This document shows positions 42,291 through 53,275 of a DNA stretch of 64,000 nt, one piece after another; the stretch's first letter is position 1, and every line of letters begins with the position of its first letter. The translations under genes were made by a program, and so were the position numbers. The DNA lies in contig OY744615.1 in NCBI GenBank assembly GCA_963556255.1, forward strand, positions 14,146,531 through 14,210,530. Reading direction: 5' to 3'. The DNA is from Allolobophora icterica (Eukaryota; Annelida; Clitellata; Crassiclitellata; Lumbricidae). The notes under the pieces are model-generated. The model worked only from the letters and a program-made list of their open reading frames with translations, was not told the DNA's origin and did not search any database.

Positions 42291-45200
42291 ATGTCTTTGT
42301 TAGTTAAGGATTTGTTAGTTAAGAATAATTTTGTTGGCAACATTGCTTGCTTATTATGTGGGTCGCAGCACTGTCACATAGACAACGAGATGGCACTTTC
42401 CTCTCGAATGCAGACTAATACTTGGATGTGCAATAAATGTTATTTAACCCAATTGCCATTTGCCAGTCTGGATAATCTGGACTGTCTCCCTATCCCTCAA
42501 GTAGAGGATCTTCATTATCAATCTCCTAATAAGGACCAAGCTTTCTGGAATAGTTTGCCCAGGTTTGAGGTATTTTCTGGAAATCAGTTTAAAAGACCCT
42601 TATTAAACAACCATGACTTAGATCCCGACGATAATTATTTCACGGATAAACTATTAGACCACGGCTATAGAACACCCTCCCAAGTGATACCCATAGTAAA
42701 CACCCACCGCACTACTCAGAGTTTCTCATTGATACACATCAACTGCAGGAGTCTTCTCAATAAGATAGATGATTTAAAACTCGTAGCTGAAGAAATCCAA
42801 CCGTCAATCCTGGCTATAACAGAAACATGGCTTTCTGATGAACTAGCGGAATCTGTTACTATACCAGGATATACTCTTACCCATAAATCTAGATCCACAG
42901 GATCTGGTGGTGGTGTGGGTCTCTTTATAAAAAATGGTCTCCAATTTAATCCTCTGCCACAATTCTTAGAATTTCCCTCAAGTCACTCCTCTTATGAAGG
43001 ACTATTCATCAATTTACCAAACGATAGAGGTAGGCAACTACTTGTAGGGGTGATTTACAGACCTCCTGGCCAATCCCTCCAAAATTTTAATTTAGAATTC
43101 GACCAGGTCCTAACTAGAATTACTCAATCTAAAAAAGACGTGGTAATAGCTGGCGATTTTAATATTGACCTTCTGAAATACTCTAATCATGCTCCAACTG
43201 GCAGTTATGTTGATATGCTCTATTCACATCACATCATACCCACCATTAGTAGACCTACAAGAATAACATCTACTAGCTTCTCATTAATTGATAATATTCT
43301 AACAAACATCTGGCCCAAAACCATTCACTCTTCGATACTAGTGGTAGACATTTCTGATCATCTTCCTGTCTTGGCATGGTTCGACCTAAATTCTCCCCTA
43401 TCCTATGGGAATTCCCCTATTATGAAACGAACTATCAATAGTAATACTATTATGAAATTCCACCAAAATCTTAGTCAACTTGATTTTACCTCTGTACTCC
43501 AACAATGTAATGAGTCTAACTGCGACTCAGCTTATGAATCTTTTCTCATAAAATATAAGCAGGCATATAATTCATCATTTCCCAAGCGCAAAGTCGTTAA
43601 TAGTAAGTACCACTCCCCTAGTAGTCCATGGATGACTGACGGCTTACTGATCTCCTGCAAAAAGAAAAATAAACTTTATAAGAAATATATAAAAAACCCC
43701 AATGAAATTAACAAAACCCAGTTTGTCCGGTATAGAAACTCTTTCAAGAAGATTAAGACTAAAGCCAAACAGGACTACTATGCCATCCAATTTGCTAGAT
43801 ACAATCATGACTTGAAAAAAACTTGGCAAATTATAAAATCCTTAGTTAGTGTTGGAACTCAAGATGCTTGTATTAACGAGATTATTGTTGATAATCAAAC
43901 GATAACTGATAATTCTATAATAGCTGATAAGTTTAACTCATATTTTTCCTCCATTGCCCAAAATCTTTCAAGCAAAGTAGCCCCCTCTGTTAGCCAATTT
44001 TCTGACTACATGGACCCCCCAATCTCTAACTCCTTTGCGCTCTACCCCACCTCTCCCGAAGAAATTATTCACCTGAGTCAGGCGATTAAGCTCTCTCATA
44101 GCACCGGAACTGATGGATTTGACCCAATGATAGTAGGACCCTCCGTGCACCTTATAGCTGACCCATTAGCTGCCATAATTAACTGCTCTCTGAGAACTGG
44201 TACTGTACCATTAAGTATGAAAACAGCTATTATATCTCCTATCTTCAAACAAGGCAATAGAAGTGATGTAGCCAACTACAGGCCAATTGCTATACTACCC
44301 TACTTTTCGAAATTATTAGAAAAAATTGTTTACTCAAGATTATATAACTTTGTTGGAAAAATGAATCTCTTATACCCCTTACAGCATGGCTTCAGGAGTG
44401 GTCACTCTACTGTAATGTCTCTTTTAGACATACACAACCAAATTACAAAAGCAATTGACACTAACAAAATTTCTATTGGTGTATTTCTTGATTTAAGCAA
44501 AGCTTTCGACACGGTAGATCACGAAATTTTACTGAAAAAACTAGAGAATTATGGAATTCGGGGAACCCCTCTCTCTTGGTTCAGAAGCTACTTGTCCTCT
44601 CGCCAACAGCAAGTTAAATGTAACCAAGAGATATCTAGCACTAAATCTATACTTTTTGGTGTTCCTCAGGGATCCATCCTGGGTCCTCTCTTGTTCCTTA
44701 TTTACATTAATGACCTTCCTAAAGCTTCATCCCTTTTACACTTTGTGCTGTTTGCAGACGATACGAATGTATTCCTCTCTGGGTCTTCTCCCCAACAAAT
44801 TTTAATGACCCTAAACACTGAACTAAACCATATCTCTGAATGGTTTAAGGCTAACAAATTATCACTCAACATAAATAAGTCCAACTACATTTTATTTTCC
44901 TCAAGCCGTAAGCTAATTCCCCAACTTAATGATCCAGTCCTAATTGACAGCATACCAATACCCCAAGTTTCCTCTGTCAAATTCCTGGGTATTTACATTG
45001 ATCAGCACGTCGACTGGTCCACTCACATTGCCCATATTACCAAAAAAATTGCTAAAACCATTGGGATTATAACGCGCATCTCCTCTTTCATCCCCACCAA
45101 AGTCCTATTAAATCTTTACTATTCACTTGTGTATCCCTACCTTTCTTATGGTAACTTAGTCTGGGCAGCCAATTATAAGTCAAAATTACAACGACTTGTT

Positions 45201-45590
45201 ATCTTACAGAAGCGTATTACTCGAGTCATTGCTAGGTCCCCAAGAAATTCCCATACCTCCCCAATGTTCCAGTCCATGGGTTTACTGACTCTAGCAAGTA
45301 TAACATCCTATCAAATTTGCGATTTCATGCACCGCTATACTTTTAACTTATTACCTAATGCATTTACTAACTACTTCATAAGTATACCTGACCTGCACTC
45401 CCACTTTACCAGGAACAAAGTCAACACTTATCAAATTGAATTTGCCCGCACTAACATACGTAAATTTTCAGTTACCATACTAGGCCCCAAATTATGGAAC
45501 ACTCTTCCCTCGGAATTACGTCAGATCCCTAGCTACTATATTTTTAAAAAATACCTGCGTTCATACCTACACACCAAGCAAGCCGCTTAG
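42291..45590 (+). CDS. LINE A ORF2: endonuclease-reverse transcriptase
   Basis: 1,099 residues from ATG 42291; the frame is open a little upstream but only from non-ATG codons. Near the N-terminus a Cys/His cluster (ACLLCGSQHCHID ... WMCNKC) looks like a partial PHD-type finger. The APE-type endonuclease follows: HINCRS, TETWLS, GDFNIDLL, SLIDNI, SDHLPV. RT motifs are YRPIA, GFRSGHST, DLSKAFDTVDHE, GVPQGSILGPLLF and FADDTNVF (catalytic DD at ~44756). The thumb and C-terminal region run to 45590. It nicks target DNA and reverse-transcribes the element RNA at the nick. All key residues are present, so it is potentially active. Confidence 0.92.
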   Translation: MSLLVKDLLVKNNFVGNIACLLCGSQHCHIDNEMALSSRMQTNTWMCNKCYLTQLPFASLDNLDCLPIPQVEDLHYQSPNKDQAFWNSLPRFEVFSGNQFKRPLLNNHDLDPDDNYFTDKLLDHGYRTPSQVIPIVNTHRTTQSFSLIHINCRSLLNKIDDLKLVAEEIQPSILAITETWLSDELAESVTIPGYTLTHKSRSTGSGGGVGLFIKNGLQFNPLPQFLEFPSSHSSYEGLFINLPNDRGRQLLVGVIYRPPGQSLQNFNLEFDQVLTRITQSKKDVVIAGDFNIDLLKYSNHAPTGSYVDMLYSHHIIPTISRPTRITSTSFSLIDNILTNIWPKTIHSSILVVDISDHLPVLAWFDLNSPLSYGNSPIMKRTINSNTIMKFHQNLSQLDFTSVLQQCNESNCDSAYESFLIKYKQAYNSSFPKRKVVNSKYHSPSSPWMTDGLLISCKKKNKLYKKYIKNPNEINKTQFVRYRNSFKKIKTKAKQDYYAIQFARYNHDLKKTWQIIKSLVSVGTQDACINEIIVDNQTITDNSIIADKFNSYFSSIAQNLSSKVAPSVSQFSDYMDPPISNSFALYPTSPEEIIHLSQAIKLSHSTGTDGFDPMIVGPSVHLIADPLAAIINCSLRTGTVPLSMKTAIISPIFKQGNRSDVANYRPIAILPYFSKLLEKIVYSRLYNFVGKMNLLYPLQHGFRSGHSTVMSLLDIHNQITKAIDTNKISIGVFLDLSKAFDTVDHEILLKKLENYGIRGTPLSWFRSYLSSRQQQVKCNQEISSTKSILFGVPQGSILGPLLFLIYINDLPKASSLLHFVLFADDTNVFLSGSSPQQILMTLNTELNHISEWFKANKLSLNINKSNYILFSSSRKLIPQLNDPVLIDSIPIPQVSSVKFLGIYIDQHVDWSTHIAHITKKIAKTIGIITRISSFIPTKVLLNLYYSLVYPYLSYGNLVWAANYKSKLQRLVILQKRITRVIARSPRNSHTSPMFQSMGLLTLASITSYQICDFMHRYTFNLLPNAFTNYFISIPDLHSHFTRNKVNTYQIEFARTNIRKFSVTILGPKLWNTLPSELRQIPSYYIFKKYLRSYLHTKQAA

Positions 45591-45942
45591 TGACAGTCTG
45601 CTGCGACCCCCTCTCCCATTTAGTCTTCTTCGTTTTGTTTTTGTGCCACTTGTTATTTAAGTAGCCAGGTGCTTAGCATTGACCGATCTGTAACAGGATT
45701 GTTGTTCTATAGCTCAATACGGCCATCGATGAACTGAACCAAGCAAATGGGGGGCCTTTCATAGCGGGACCCTGGTCCTTTTAGGGCCTCCTATTGACCC
45801 ACCTTCAGTTCTGTTGAGCCTTATAATACTCATCAATTTTTTTCCACTTCAAACTTTTCTTTTCTACAGTGGCTGTATAATTATATGTTTACATGTTGTT
45901 GTGGATCAATAAAGCACTAATTGAATTGAATTGAATTGAATT

Positions 45943-46557
45943 GACTCTTAACTGAGAAGAGGGTACGAGTATCGAGCAGAGTTTCGAAACTTACAATCGG
46001 CCTCAGTATTGTACTAATAGCTAGCCAATGTGAACACGAGCAGAGCAGGACTCGTAATTCCTTATCTATTTCAAATAAAACTGGTAGCTCCTGGATTACA
46101 ATTAGAATATATTTTATTAGAAACAAAGTGCAAGTTAATGTGACTCGATTATTTAAGTAGCCTATATGGAACAATTCACTTCAAATGTTACATGGCATAC
46201 TTGTTTTAGAGTACCATAACGGAATAAGTGACATAAGCGGAAAGAAGTATAATAGTATTATTCCTTTCGTGGCACCGCTGATCAGAATATGACCACGATC
46301 CCATAGAAACACAGAATATGTCGATAACTCTATATCTGTTGTTTTGAACCACTTTTTACACAGTTCTAATCTGACGAGACACGTGAATACCCACACAGAG
46401 CAAAAGCATGCAAACGTCAGATATGCCTGAAGTCATTTGACGAGAATAGTATTATAAATTCATACATGAAAACTTGAAGGTTTAAAACCCCACACATATT
46501 TTAATTGAGGAATCATTTCCGGGGCATTGTCCTTACAAAGGTCACATGAAAAGCCAT
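45943..46557 (+). repeat. Right 615-bp direct repeat of LINE A
   Basis: Begins GACTCTTAACTG directly after the (ATTGA)n tail and ends AAAGCCAT before the zinc-finger fragment. It is the non-duplicated version of 37534-38664. Confidence 0.93.
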
Positions 46558-46653
46558 AATGAAGGAGAAAAACAGTACATAAACCAGCGGTGTCAGAAAT
46601 CATTTGTCGAAGGTAGTGCCCGGAATCGTCATGTGAGAACCCATACCGGAGAA
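46558..46653 (+). pseudogene. C2H2 finger fragment left of the hAT-like insertion
   Basis: Reads GEKQYINQRCQKSFVEGSAR then NRHVRTHTGE. It is a full finger length with the first zinc cysteine replaced (NQRC). It continues across the insertion at 46654-48199 into [10 protein letters not shown], so the insertion split a finger linker. Confidence 0.75.
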
Positions 46654-48199
46654 CATGGGCGCCCGCAGCATAGGTCAAGGGGGGTCGCGTGACCCCCTGG
46701 AAATCATGATGTGACTGCCAAGAGAATCATGGATACTGAAAACCTAACTCTCTGAGTTTAAATGCAACAGTAAGTGCTGACTGTTGACGAGAAACCCCAG
46801 AGTTGATGCACTATAGAATTAATAGAAATAACACAGTAGGCCTAATGGAACCTACCTAGAAACCGGCCAATACCAGCCCTGACCTTAGGGTTAGCAAGCT
46901 AAGGCGATTGTCCAGAGAACCATGGATACTGGAAACCGTATACTCTCTCGGTCTGAAAGGTTAAACAGGTGTTGGCTGTCGAAAGATAGCTTGGGTTTCT
47001 CTCTGCATGGTTCAAAGGCGAAGGATGGTGACACGCGCAATATATCATCCTACAAGACTGAAGAGAGAGTGGTTGGACTTGGATGTAGAGATAAGATACA
47101 GGACAACTAATTATTAAGACAGCTGTAATCTATATATTTATCTATATATAAGACAAATATAATCTATATATTTATTTATGGGCTTTCAGATTGAAAGGAG
47201 CATCAGAAAAATTGACAAGCAGAATTATAGATGGTCATATTCCTTTAAAATTTACTTTCTTCCACACACAAAAATCCGTTTTGTTCGCAGTTTTTACTTG
47301 TAATCGCAATCGTAATCTCACGATTACTTCAATGCCCACAAAAGCTATAGGTCGCGGGAACCAGATTATTCACAGGCGCTCAGTCAAACAAAATCTATAG
47401 GCAGGGGTCAAAGTGCAAGGGGTCAGGCAGGCCTGGCAGGCTGTCAGACGGCTACGGTGGATGGAGTTTAGAATTGAAGCGGTATGGGAGGCAAGTGGAA
47501 GGGAAGGAAGCAGGTTAAGATCTGTGAAGGAGCAGTGTTTTATGTTTTGAGTGAAAGCCATGTGGACAGATGACAAGAGGTAAGGTTTTGGTGAGTTCGT
47601 AGGAAGGATCTGATATTTGTCGTAATTCTGATGAGAGTTTATTCAAGAGAAGCAGAACAGCTATGGCTTTAGAGCGATTTGCAAATTTTAGCGATGAGGG
47701 TAACGGAAGGGCGAAATGTTAGGGCGGATGAGGAGCAGGTTGTTCGGCGTATACAGTTGGACTGTGAATAACTGACGAAGATAGGAGGCTCCATGCATGG
47801 GAGGATTGGAGTGTCTTGTGGGTGGGTGGGTGTGCAGTGTGCTTTTTATACATTCAGATGCGCCTGCTGAGCACGCCGCAGCAAGTGGAAGTGAAAGGTG
47901 TGCAAGGGGCTTACACTTTTCCTGTGGTTGTAGAAATGACAAATATTACAAAAATTTAGTTAGGCCTATAGATTATATCAGATATACACCCGACCCCCAA
48001 ATTTAGATGAAACACCGAAAAAAGGTCATCAAATTTCACGTGCGGAAAAAGTTTTTTGACCTTTTTTGAGCAGATCAGTTCAAAACACTTTTTTCCCAGA
48101 TCAGTTCAAAAGTGTCCTCCCCACCTGTCAAACAAGATCCCCGCCAGTTTTCCCGGCCGTGACTGACCACCCCTGCAAAAAATCCTGCGGGCGCCCATG
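46654..48199. mobile_element. 1.55-kb hAT-like non-autonomous element
   Basis: Perfect 15-bp termini CATGGGCGCCCGCAG and its complement (48185-48199). CCGGAGAA flanks both sides (46646-46653 and 48200-48207), an exact 8-bp duplication of the TGE linker codons of the finger array. The interior has no transposase. Its right part contains AAAAGGTCATCAAATTT and CCAGATCAGTTCAAAA, shared with 31829-32055 and 36640-37035. Confidence 0.92.
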
Positions 48200-48334
48200 C
48201 CGGAGAAAGACAATGCAAATGCCAACTATGTTCGAAATCATTTGCCGAAGGTAGTACTCTGAATCGTCATGTGAGAACCCATGCTGGAGAAAGACAGTGG
48301 AAATCATTTGCTGAAGATAGTGTTCTGAATCATC
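48200..48334 (+). pseudogene. C2H2 fingers with a deletion and frameshift
   Basis: One good finger ([20 protein letters not shown]) is followed by a partial one lacking its zinc cysteines ([16 protein letters not shown]). A two-base loss near 48331-48334 then shifts the frame relative to the 15-finger array that follows. Confidence 0.75.
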
Positions 48335-49615
48335 ATGAGAACCCATACTAGAGAAAAAACATATAAATGTCGGCTATGTCAGAAAACGTTTGCCTACAGT
48401 AGTAAACTTAATCGACACACAAGAACCCATACTGGAGAAAAACCATACAAATGCCATTTATGTCAGAAATCATTTGCCAGAGTTGATGGTCTGAATCGTC
48501 ACAAGAGAACCCATACTGGAGAAAAACCAAACAGATGCCAGTTATGTCCAAAATCATTTGCCATAGGTCATACTCTGAATTCTCACATGAGAACACATAC
48601 TGGAGAAAAACCATACAGATGCCAGTTATGTCCAAAATCATTTGCCCTAGGTCATACACTGAATTCTCACATGAGAACCCATACTGGAGAAAAGCCATAC
48701 AGATGCCAGTTATGTCCAAAATCATTTGCCCTAGGTCATACTCTGAATTCTCATAAGAGAACACATACTGGAGGAACACCATACAAATGCCAGTTATGTC
48801 AGAAATCATTTGCCAGAGTTGATGGTCTGAATTGTCACATGAGAACCCATACTGGAGAAAAACCATACAGATGCCAGTTATGTCAGAAGTCATTTGCCAA
48901 AGGTAATACTCTGAATGGTCATATGAGAACCCATACTGGAGAAAAACCATACAAATGCCAGTTATGTCATAAATCATTTGCCGAAAGTAGTGCTGTGAAT
49001 TGTCACATAAGAACCCATACTGGAGAGAAATCATACAAATGCCAGTTATGTCAGAAATCATTTGCCAAAGGTAGTACTCTGAATGGTCATATGAGAACCC
49101 ATACCGGAAAAAGACCACACAAGTGCCAGTTATGTCAGAAATCATTTGCCGAAGGTAGTGCTCTGAGTCATCACATGAGAGCCCATACTGGAGAAAAACC
49201 ATACATATGCCAGCTATGTCCAAAATCATTTGCCCTATTTCATACTCTGAATTCTCACATGAGAACCCATACTGGAGAAAAGCCATACAAATGTCAGCTA
49301 TGTCAGAAATCATTTGCTGAAGGTAGTACTCTGAATTATCACATGAAAACCCATACTGGAGAAAAACCATACAAATGCCAGTTATGTCAGAAAGCATTTG
49401 CCAAAGGTAGTACTCTGAATGGTCATATTAGAACTCATACCGGAGAAAAACCATACATATGCCAGTTATGTCAGAAATCATTTGCCAAAGGCAGTACTCT
49501 GAATGGTCATATGAGAACCCATACCGGAGAAAAACCATACATATGCCAGTTGTGTCAGAAATCATTTGCCGAAGGTGGTAAGCTCCATCGTCACCTGAAA
49601 ACCCATCCTGGATAA
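48335..49615 (+). CDS. C2H2 zinc-finger protein, 15 tandem fingers
   Basis: A 426-residue open frame of 15 consecutive fingers in 84-bp units. Each is C-x2-C-x12-H-x3-H with TGEKPY(K/R/I)CQLCQKSFA linkers. Finger helices differ in few positions (e.g. [24 protein letters not shown]), showing recent internal duplication. Expected role: sequence-specific DNA binding in the nucleus. The start ATG is inside a finger left by the upstream frameshift, so the ancestral start is elsewhere and expression is uncertain. The stop TAA (49613-49615) replaces the usual GAA of a GEK linker. A P element is inserted 3 bp later, and the array continues in frame beyond it. No effector domain is visible. Confidence 0.8.
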   Translation: MRTHTREKTYKCRLCQKTFAYSSKLNRHTRTHTGEKPYKCHLCQKSFARVDGLNRHKRTHTGEKPNRCQLCPKSFAIGHTLNSHMRTHTGEKPYRCQLCPKSFALGHTLNSHMRTHTGEKPYRCQLCPKSFALGHTLNSHKRTHTGGTPYKCQLCQKSFARVDGLNCHMRTHTGEKPYRCQLCQKSFAKGNTLNGHMRTHTGEKPYKCQLCHKSFAESSAVNCHIRTHTGEKSYKCQLCQKSFAKGSTLNGHMRTHTGKRPHKCQLCQKSFAEGSALSHHMRAHTGEKPYICQLCPKSFALFHTLNSHMRTHTGEKPYKCQLCQKSFAEGSTLNYHMKTHTGEKPYKCQLCQKAFAKGSTLNGHIRTHTGEKPYICQLCQKSFAKGSTLNGHMRTHTGEKPYICQLCQKSFAEGGKLHRHLKTHPG

Positions 49616-49789
49616 AAGCACAGAATAAATAAAGCGTAGCCAGAAGTCTAACTGGGCCGTTTTAATGTAACGTGGAAAATTATTCTATAATTTGTAGTCT
49701 ATGCACGTCGGCCATATTTGCGTGATGGTGTTTCAGAGCATCTGTTAACTTTTTCACTGTTATTTTATGCTATTAAATTCAATGAAATA

Positions 49790-51447
49790 ATGAATACGAG
49801 AACGTCTGGCAGTGAGCATTGTGCAGCGATAGGTTGCACAAACAATCGATTGAAAAAGAAATGTTTGTCATTCTTCCGCTTCCCGAAAGATGAAACAAGG
49901 TAATGTAATCGGGTGCGTAGTGAATCGCCGAATCCCGAATCCCTTAAACGAATTTCAGCCGGATCCACGAAATCGATTTTCTTTAGACTAAAACTAAGAA
50001 TAAACATGTAAATAGGTAGTATATCGAGGCTACGAGCGCGATACATAGGCTTAATTAGGACTGACATACGTTCTATAAAACTGCTTTCAGGGAATCGGGA
50101 TTCGGGACGACCACATGTCATCTACAATTAGGCTGTTATTTTGTTTAGTTAAGAAAAGATATAGACACTCTTGATACAAATAACGCGTAAAAGTGAAATG
50201 AGGATATTTAGGCCTACTGCAGTCCTGAATAAATTGAGTAGTTGAATCCGGTGAGATCATGATAATGGATAAACAGATTCTGCCCTGCTTTGGAAGGAAA
50301 ATGTTATTATTCTCATGCATGAGTGGAATGCTGGATTCAATTTGTCATCAGAGGGTAAGTGTAAAATGCAGAATAACTCGAATGTTATGTTTGTAGCTAA
50401 GTAATGTGCTACAAAATATTCATCATGAATATAGTTGTGTAATAAGCCACAGTATCATGGTAAGTAATTGCTAATCAATTCTTCATAAGCAATTTTTTGT
50501 TTTTCTATGTTGTTGACAGGTGCAAGAAATGGGTTCAGAATACGAGGCGACAAGATCTTTTAGACGTGTCATGTGATCGCCTGAATAAAGGTTACGTCCT
50601 TTGTGCAGACCATTTTGAGGACAGTCAGTTTAACAACCGACAGTCCAAGAATCGGCTGACTTGGAATGCTGTACCAACAATATTCGCTGTTCCGAATCCA
50701 CCACCACTGCGAACGCCTAAGAGGAAGCCACCGACATCGCGAACTTACCAGCCAGCCTCAAAAAGAAGACGGACAAACATTGAATCCAGCATGGTCAGTG
50801 ATGAAGGTCTCGAACAAACTGCCATTGTAACTGTTCCGAGTGATCAAATTACTCTTCCTTGTGTAACTCTTAACTACGTGACCAGTGGTAGGGATGATAG
50901 CAATTCAACTTCGTCTGTTCTTCCTGTGCCATTCGAGAGTCATGAAGGAACGGGGCGATGTGCTAGGTCGTCGCCACGGAAACAAGAACTGCAAAGATCG
51001 CTCAACAGAATGCGTGTCAAGCTGCATAGAACTAACGTGAAGCTATCAGCTGCTTCAGTCTCAACGCCAGGACTAACAAAGGACGAGTTACTGACGGAAA
51101 TTGCCAAGTACGTGAACGGTCCTGTGTACAGTTTCATTGCAGCTCAACTGAAGTTCAGTGGTGTTTCTGCTCGTGGTAGGAGGTGGGATGACGAAGGAAA
51201 GTTGTTAGCATTGTCACTGTACTATAAGAGTCCGCAGGCATACCGATTACTGGCAAAGTTGTTTGTTTTGCCATGTAAGACAAGTCTGTGTAACTGGGTT
51301 AAAAATTTCAGCGTTACTTGTGGTTTTTCTGATGTGATTATAACTGTTATGCAGGAAAAGGTTGCTACATTGTCGCCAGATAATCGCTGTTGTGTTTTAT
51401 TACTTGACGAGATGATGCTACGTAGTACGCCGTGGTCTAACGTATGA
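49790..51447 (+). CDS. P transposase N-terminal part: THAP DNA-binding domain (exons 49790-49899 + 50520-51447)
   Basis: Exon 1 starts at ATG 49790 and gives CAAIGCTNN...FFRFPKDET. The donor AG|GTAATG and acceptor GACAG|G join it in frame to RCKKWVQNTRR...VLCADHFEDSQF. Together this is a complete THAP zinc finger (C-x4-C...C-x2-H with the W, F and P positions). It is followed by a basic, Ser-rich linker, a helical segment (ELQRSLNRMRVKLHRT) and the start of the RNase-H-like core with LLDEMM. Translation stops at 51445-51447, giving 345 residues. The other core motifs are in a different frame. A truncated P protein of this kind could act as a repressor, as known for Drosophila P; this is inference. 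Confidence 0.85.
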
Positions 51448-53113
51448 TAGGCGCTTTGATAGTATTATCGGCTACGAAGACTTTGGTGCTAACTGTCAGA
51501 GTAATGCTCTTGCCTCCAGTTGTCTTTGTTTCATGGTTCGTGGGCTGCGTGACAATTGGAAACAACCTTTTGCATTCATGTTTTCATCATCTGCTGTAAA
51601 GGCTGATAAAGTGCAGAGTTTACTACTAGATTGTTTATCACAACTACATGCAATTGGACTTAACGTGAAAGCTGTGATTAGTGATCAAGGCTCAAACTTT
51701 GTTGCAGCCTATAAGCAAATGGGTGTTACTGTTACTGAACCATTTATCAAAGTAAATGATAAGACTGTATTTGTGTTTTACGATCCTTGTCATCTACTAA
51801 AAAGTGCAAGAAATGTGTTGGAAAAAAATACTGTGCACAGCGGCAAAAATGTTGCAACAATGGAACATGTTAAAAGTTTATACAGTCTTGATGCCAAGCG
51901 AAACTACCGCTTAGCACCGCGTCTGAGCAGCCAACATGTTCATTTGACATCGTTTTCTAAGATGCGAGTTAAACTTGCTGCACAAACACTAAGTCATTCT
52001 GTAGCTGCGGCAATTGAAACAAATTGTTCTTTTGATTCATTGACACCTCTTGCTATGGGTACAGCTGAATATGCTGAGAAATTTGACACCCTTTTTGATT
52101 GCTTTAATAGTTCTGAAGTGTATTGTACAAAGGTTTGCAGAGGCAGCTTGTCCGCAAGATCAAAACACCGTTCTGTTTTGCTGGATATACAGTCCTGGTT
52201 GTCAACACTGCATGTGATAACTTTATCTACAGGACGTGATATTACAACACAAGTTAAATGTTTTGATGGTTGGCGAAGTAATATTAATGCGTTGTTGTTA
52301 CTGTGGAATGACTTATCGTCAAATCACGGCTTTAGATTTCTATTGACACGGCGTCTTAATCAGGATCCTCTGGAGAACTTCTTTGGTGTTATTCGCCAGG
52401 CTGGTGGGTTTAATGCTAATCCAACCCCGTACCAGTTTCAGAACGCGTATCGCAAATCCTGTTTCAATAGTCTCCTGCAACCGAGTCATAGTGGCAATTG
52501 TTTTGGTGATGGTGATAATCTATTGGCAACATTATCTAAATTGAGCACCGTTTCATCTCGTACTTTGGCATTGAAATCTGTCAGTTGCTCAATTGATTTT
52601 TCAGACTCTGACCTACCCGAACCTAGTGACTTATGTGAACAGAATGCGCTTATGTATGTTTGCGGATATTTGTTAAGAAAATTGTTTATCTGGCACAATT
52701 GTGATGCATGCAAAGCTGCATTTTGTGATACAAGCAATGAGTGCGACGATGACAGAAAAGTTTTCATGTCATTCAAAGCATACAAGTGTAACGATGCACG
52801 TGTGTTTCATTCATTGTATGTCCCATCAGTGTTATTTTATTCATTTATTTGTAAGTGCAATTGTGTGTTGTTGAAGCTTTTTGATTTGAAGAAAGCTTGC
52901 AAATTGTCTGACATTCGGCATAATGTGGTTGATGCTATAATGGAAACAGTTCCGTTGCCTAGCAATTGCATGGAGCTTGATATTTCTAAGCTTTTGACAA
53001 GTTTCGTCAATTTAATGATTTTTTACAAAGTTAAGTTTTTCAATAGAGATGTGAAAGAGGTGAAAGTAAGTGGGAAGAAGAATAAGAAGTGTGCCATTTT
53101 GTGCCATAACTAA
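51416..53113 (+). pseudogene. P transposase catalytic part, frameshifted
   Basis: Open from 51416 and overlapping the N-terminal frame, so a single-base indel between 51416 and 51447 separates them. YDRRFDSIIGYEDFG follows directly, as in P transposases. Then FMVRGL...W, SDQGSNF (second catalytic Asp), FYDPCHLLKSARN (insertion-domain entry), RLNQDPLENFFGVIRQ (catalytic Glu) and GGFNANPTPYQF are all intact. The methionine at 51533 is internal. Length and motif order agree with THAP9/P transposase. Without frameshifting or a missed mini-intron it cannot be joined to the THAP domain. Confidence 0.85.
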
Positions 53114-53275
53114 CAGCATTTAATAATTTGGTGAAGTCGTCTAGAGTGGGCACCTTGCATGGCTGCCAAAACGAGTGTTTAATTAAGATCTTGATTGTAC
53201 TGTCATGTTTCAAATTACTGCGTACTTGTCAGTTTGAATGAATAAAGAAGATTATTTTTGTTATTATTTGTGGTT
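53114..53275 (+). other. P element 3'UTR containing a SINE-like tail
   Basis: After the stop, GGGCACCTTGCATGGCTGCC and TTACTGCGTACTTGTCAGTT match the SINE at 21728-22035. AATAAA lies at 53241-53246, about 130 bp after the stop, and is a likely polyadenylation signal. Confidence 0.7.

Larger units (their letters stand above)
38665..45942 (+). mobile_element. LINE A: intact 7.3-kb non-LTR retrotransposon
   Basis: It is bounded by the 615-bp direct repeats. The 5' region carries CAAGATGGCCGAC (38684-38696). ORF1 (38830-39582) and ORF2 (42291-45590) are both open and separated by a 2.6-kb repeat-bearing spacer. After ORF2 come a ~350-bp 3'UTR, AATAAA (45908-45913) and an (ATTGA)n tail. Endonuclease plus RT motifs place it in the Jockey superfamily (CR1/L2/Crack-like). 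Clade assignment needs a tree. Intact frames and identical flanking repeats suggest recent insertion. Confidence 0.9.

Noticed and set aside
48408..49397. 329-residue open frame antisense to the zinc-finger array
   Set aside because: It is the mirror of 84-bp finger repeats; repeats without stops on one strand often leave the other open. It has no domain and no independent start or splice context.
51442..51532. Intron explaining the P frameshift (GTATGA donor at 51442)
   Set aside because: It would remove YDRRFDSIIGYEDFG, which is conserved in P transposases, and no convincing acceptor restores the frame.
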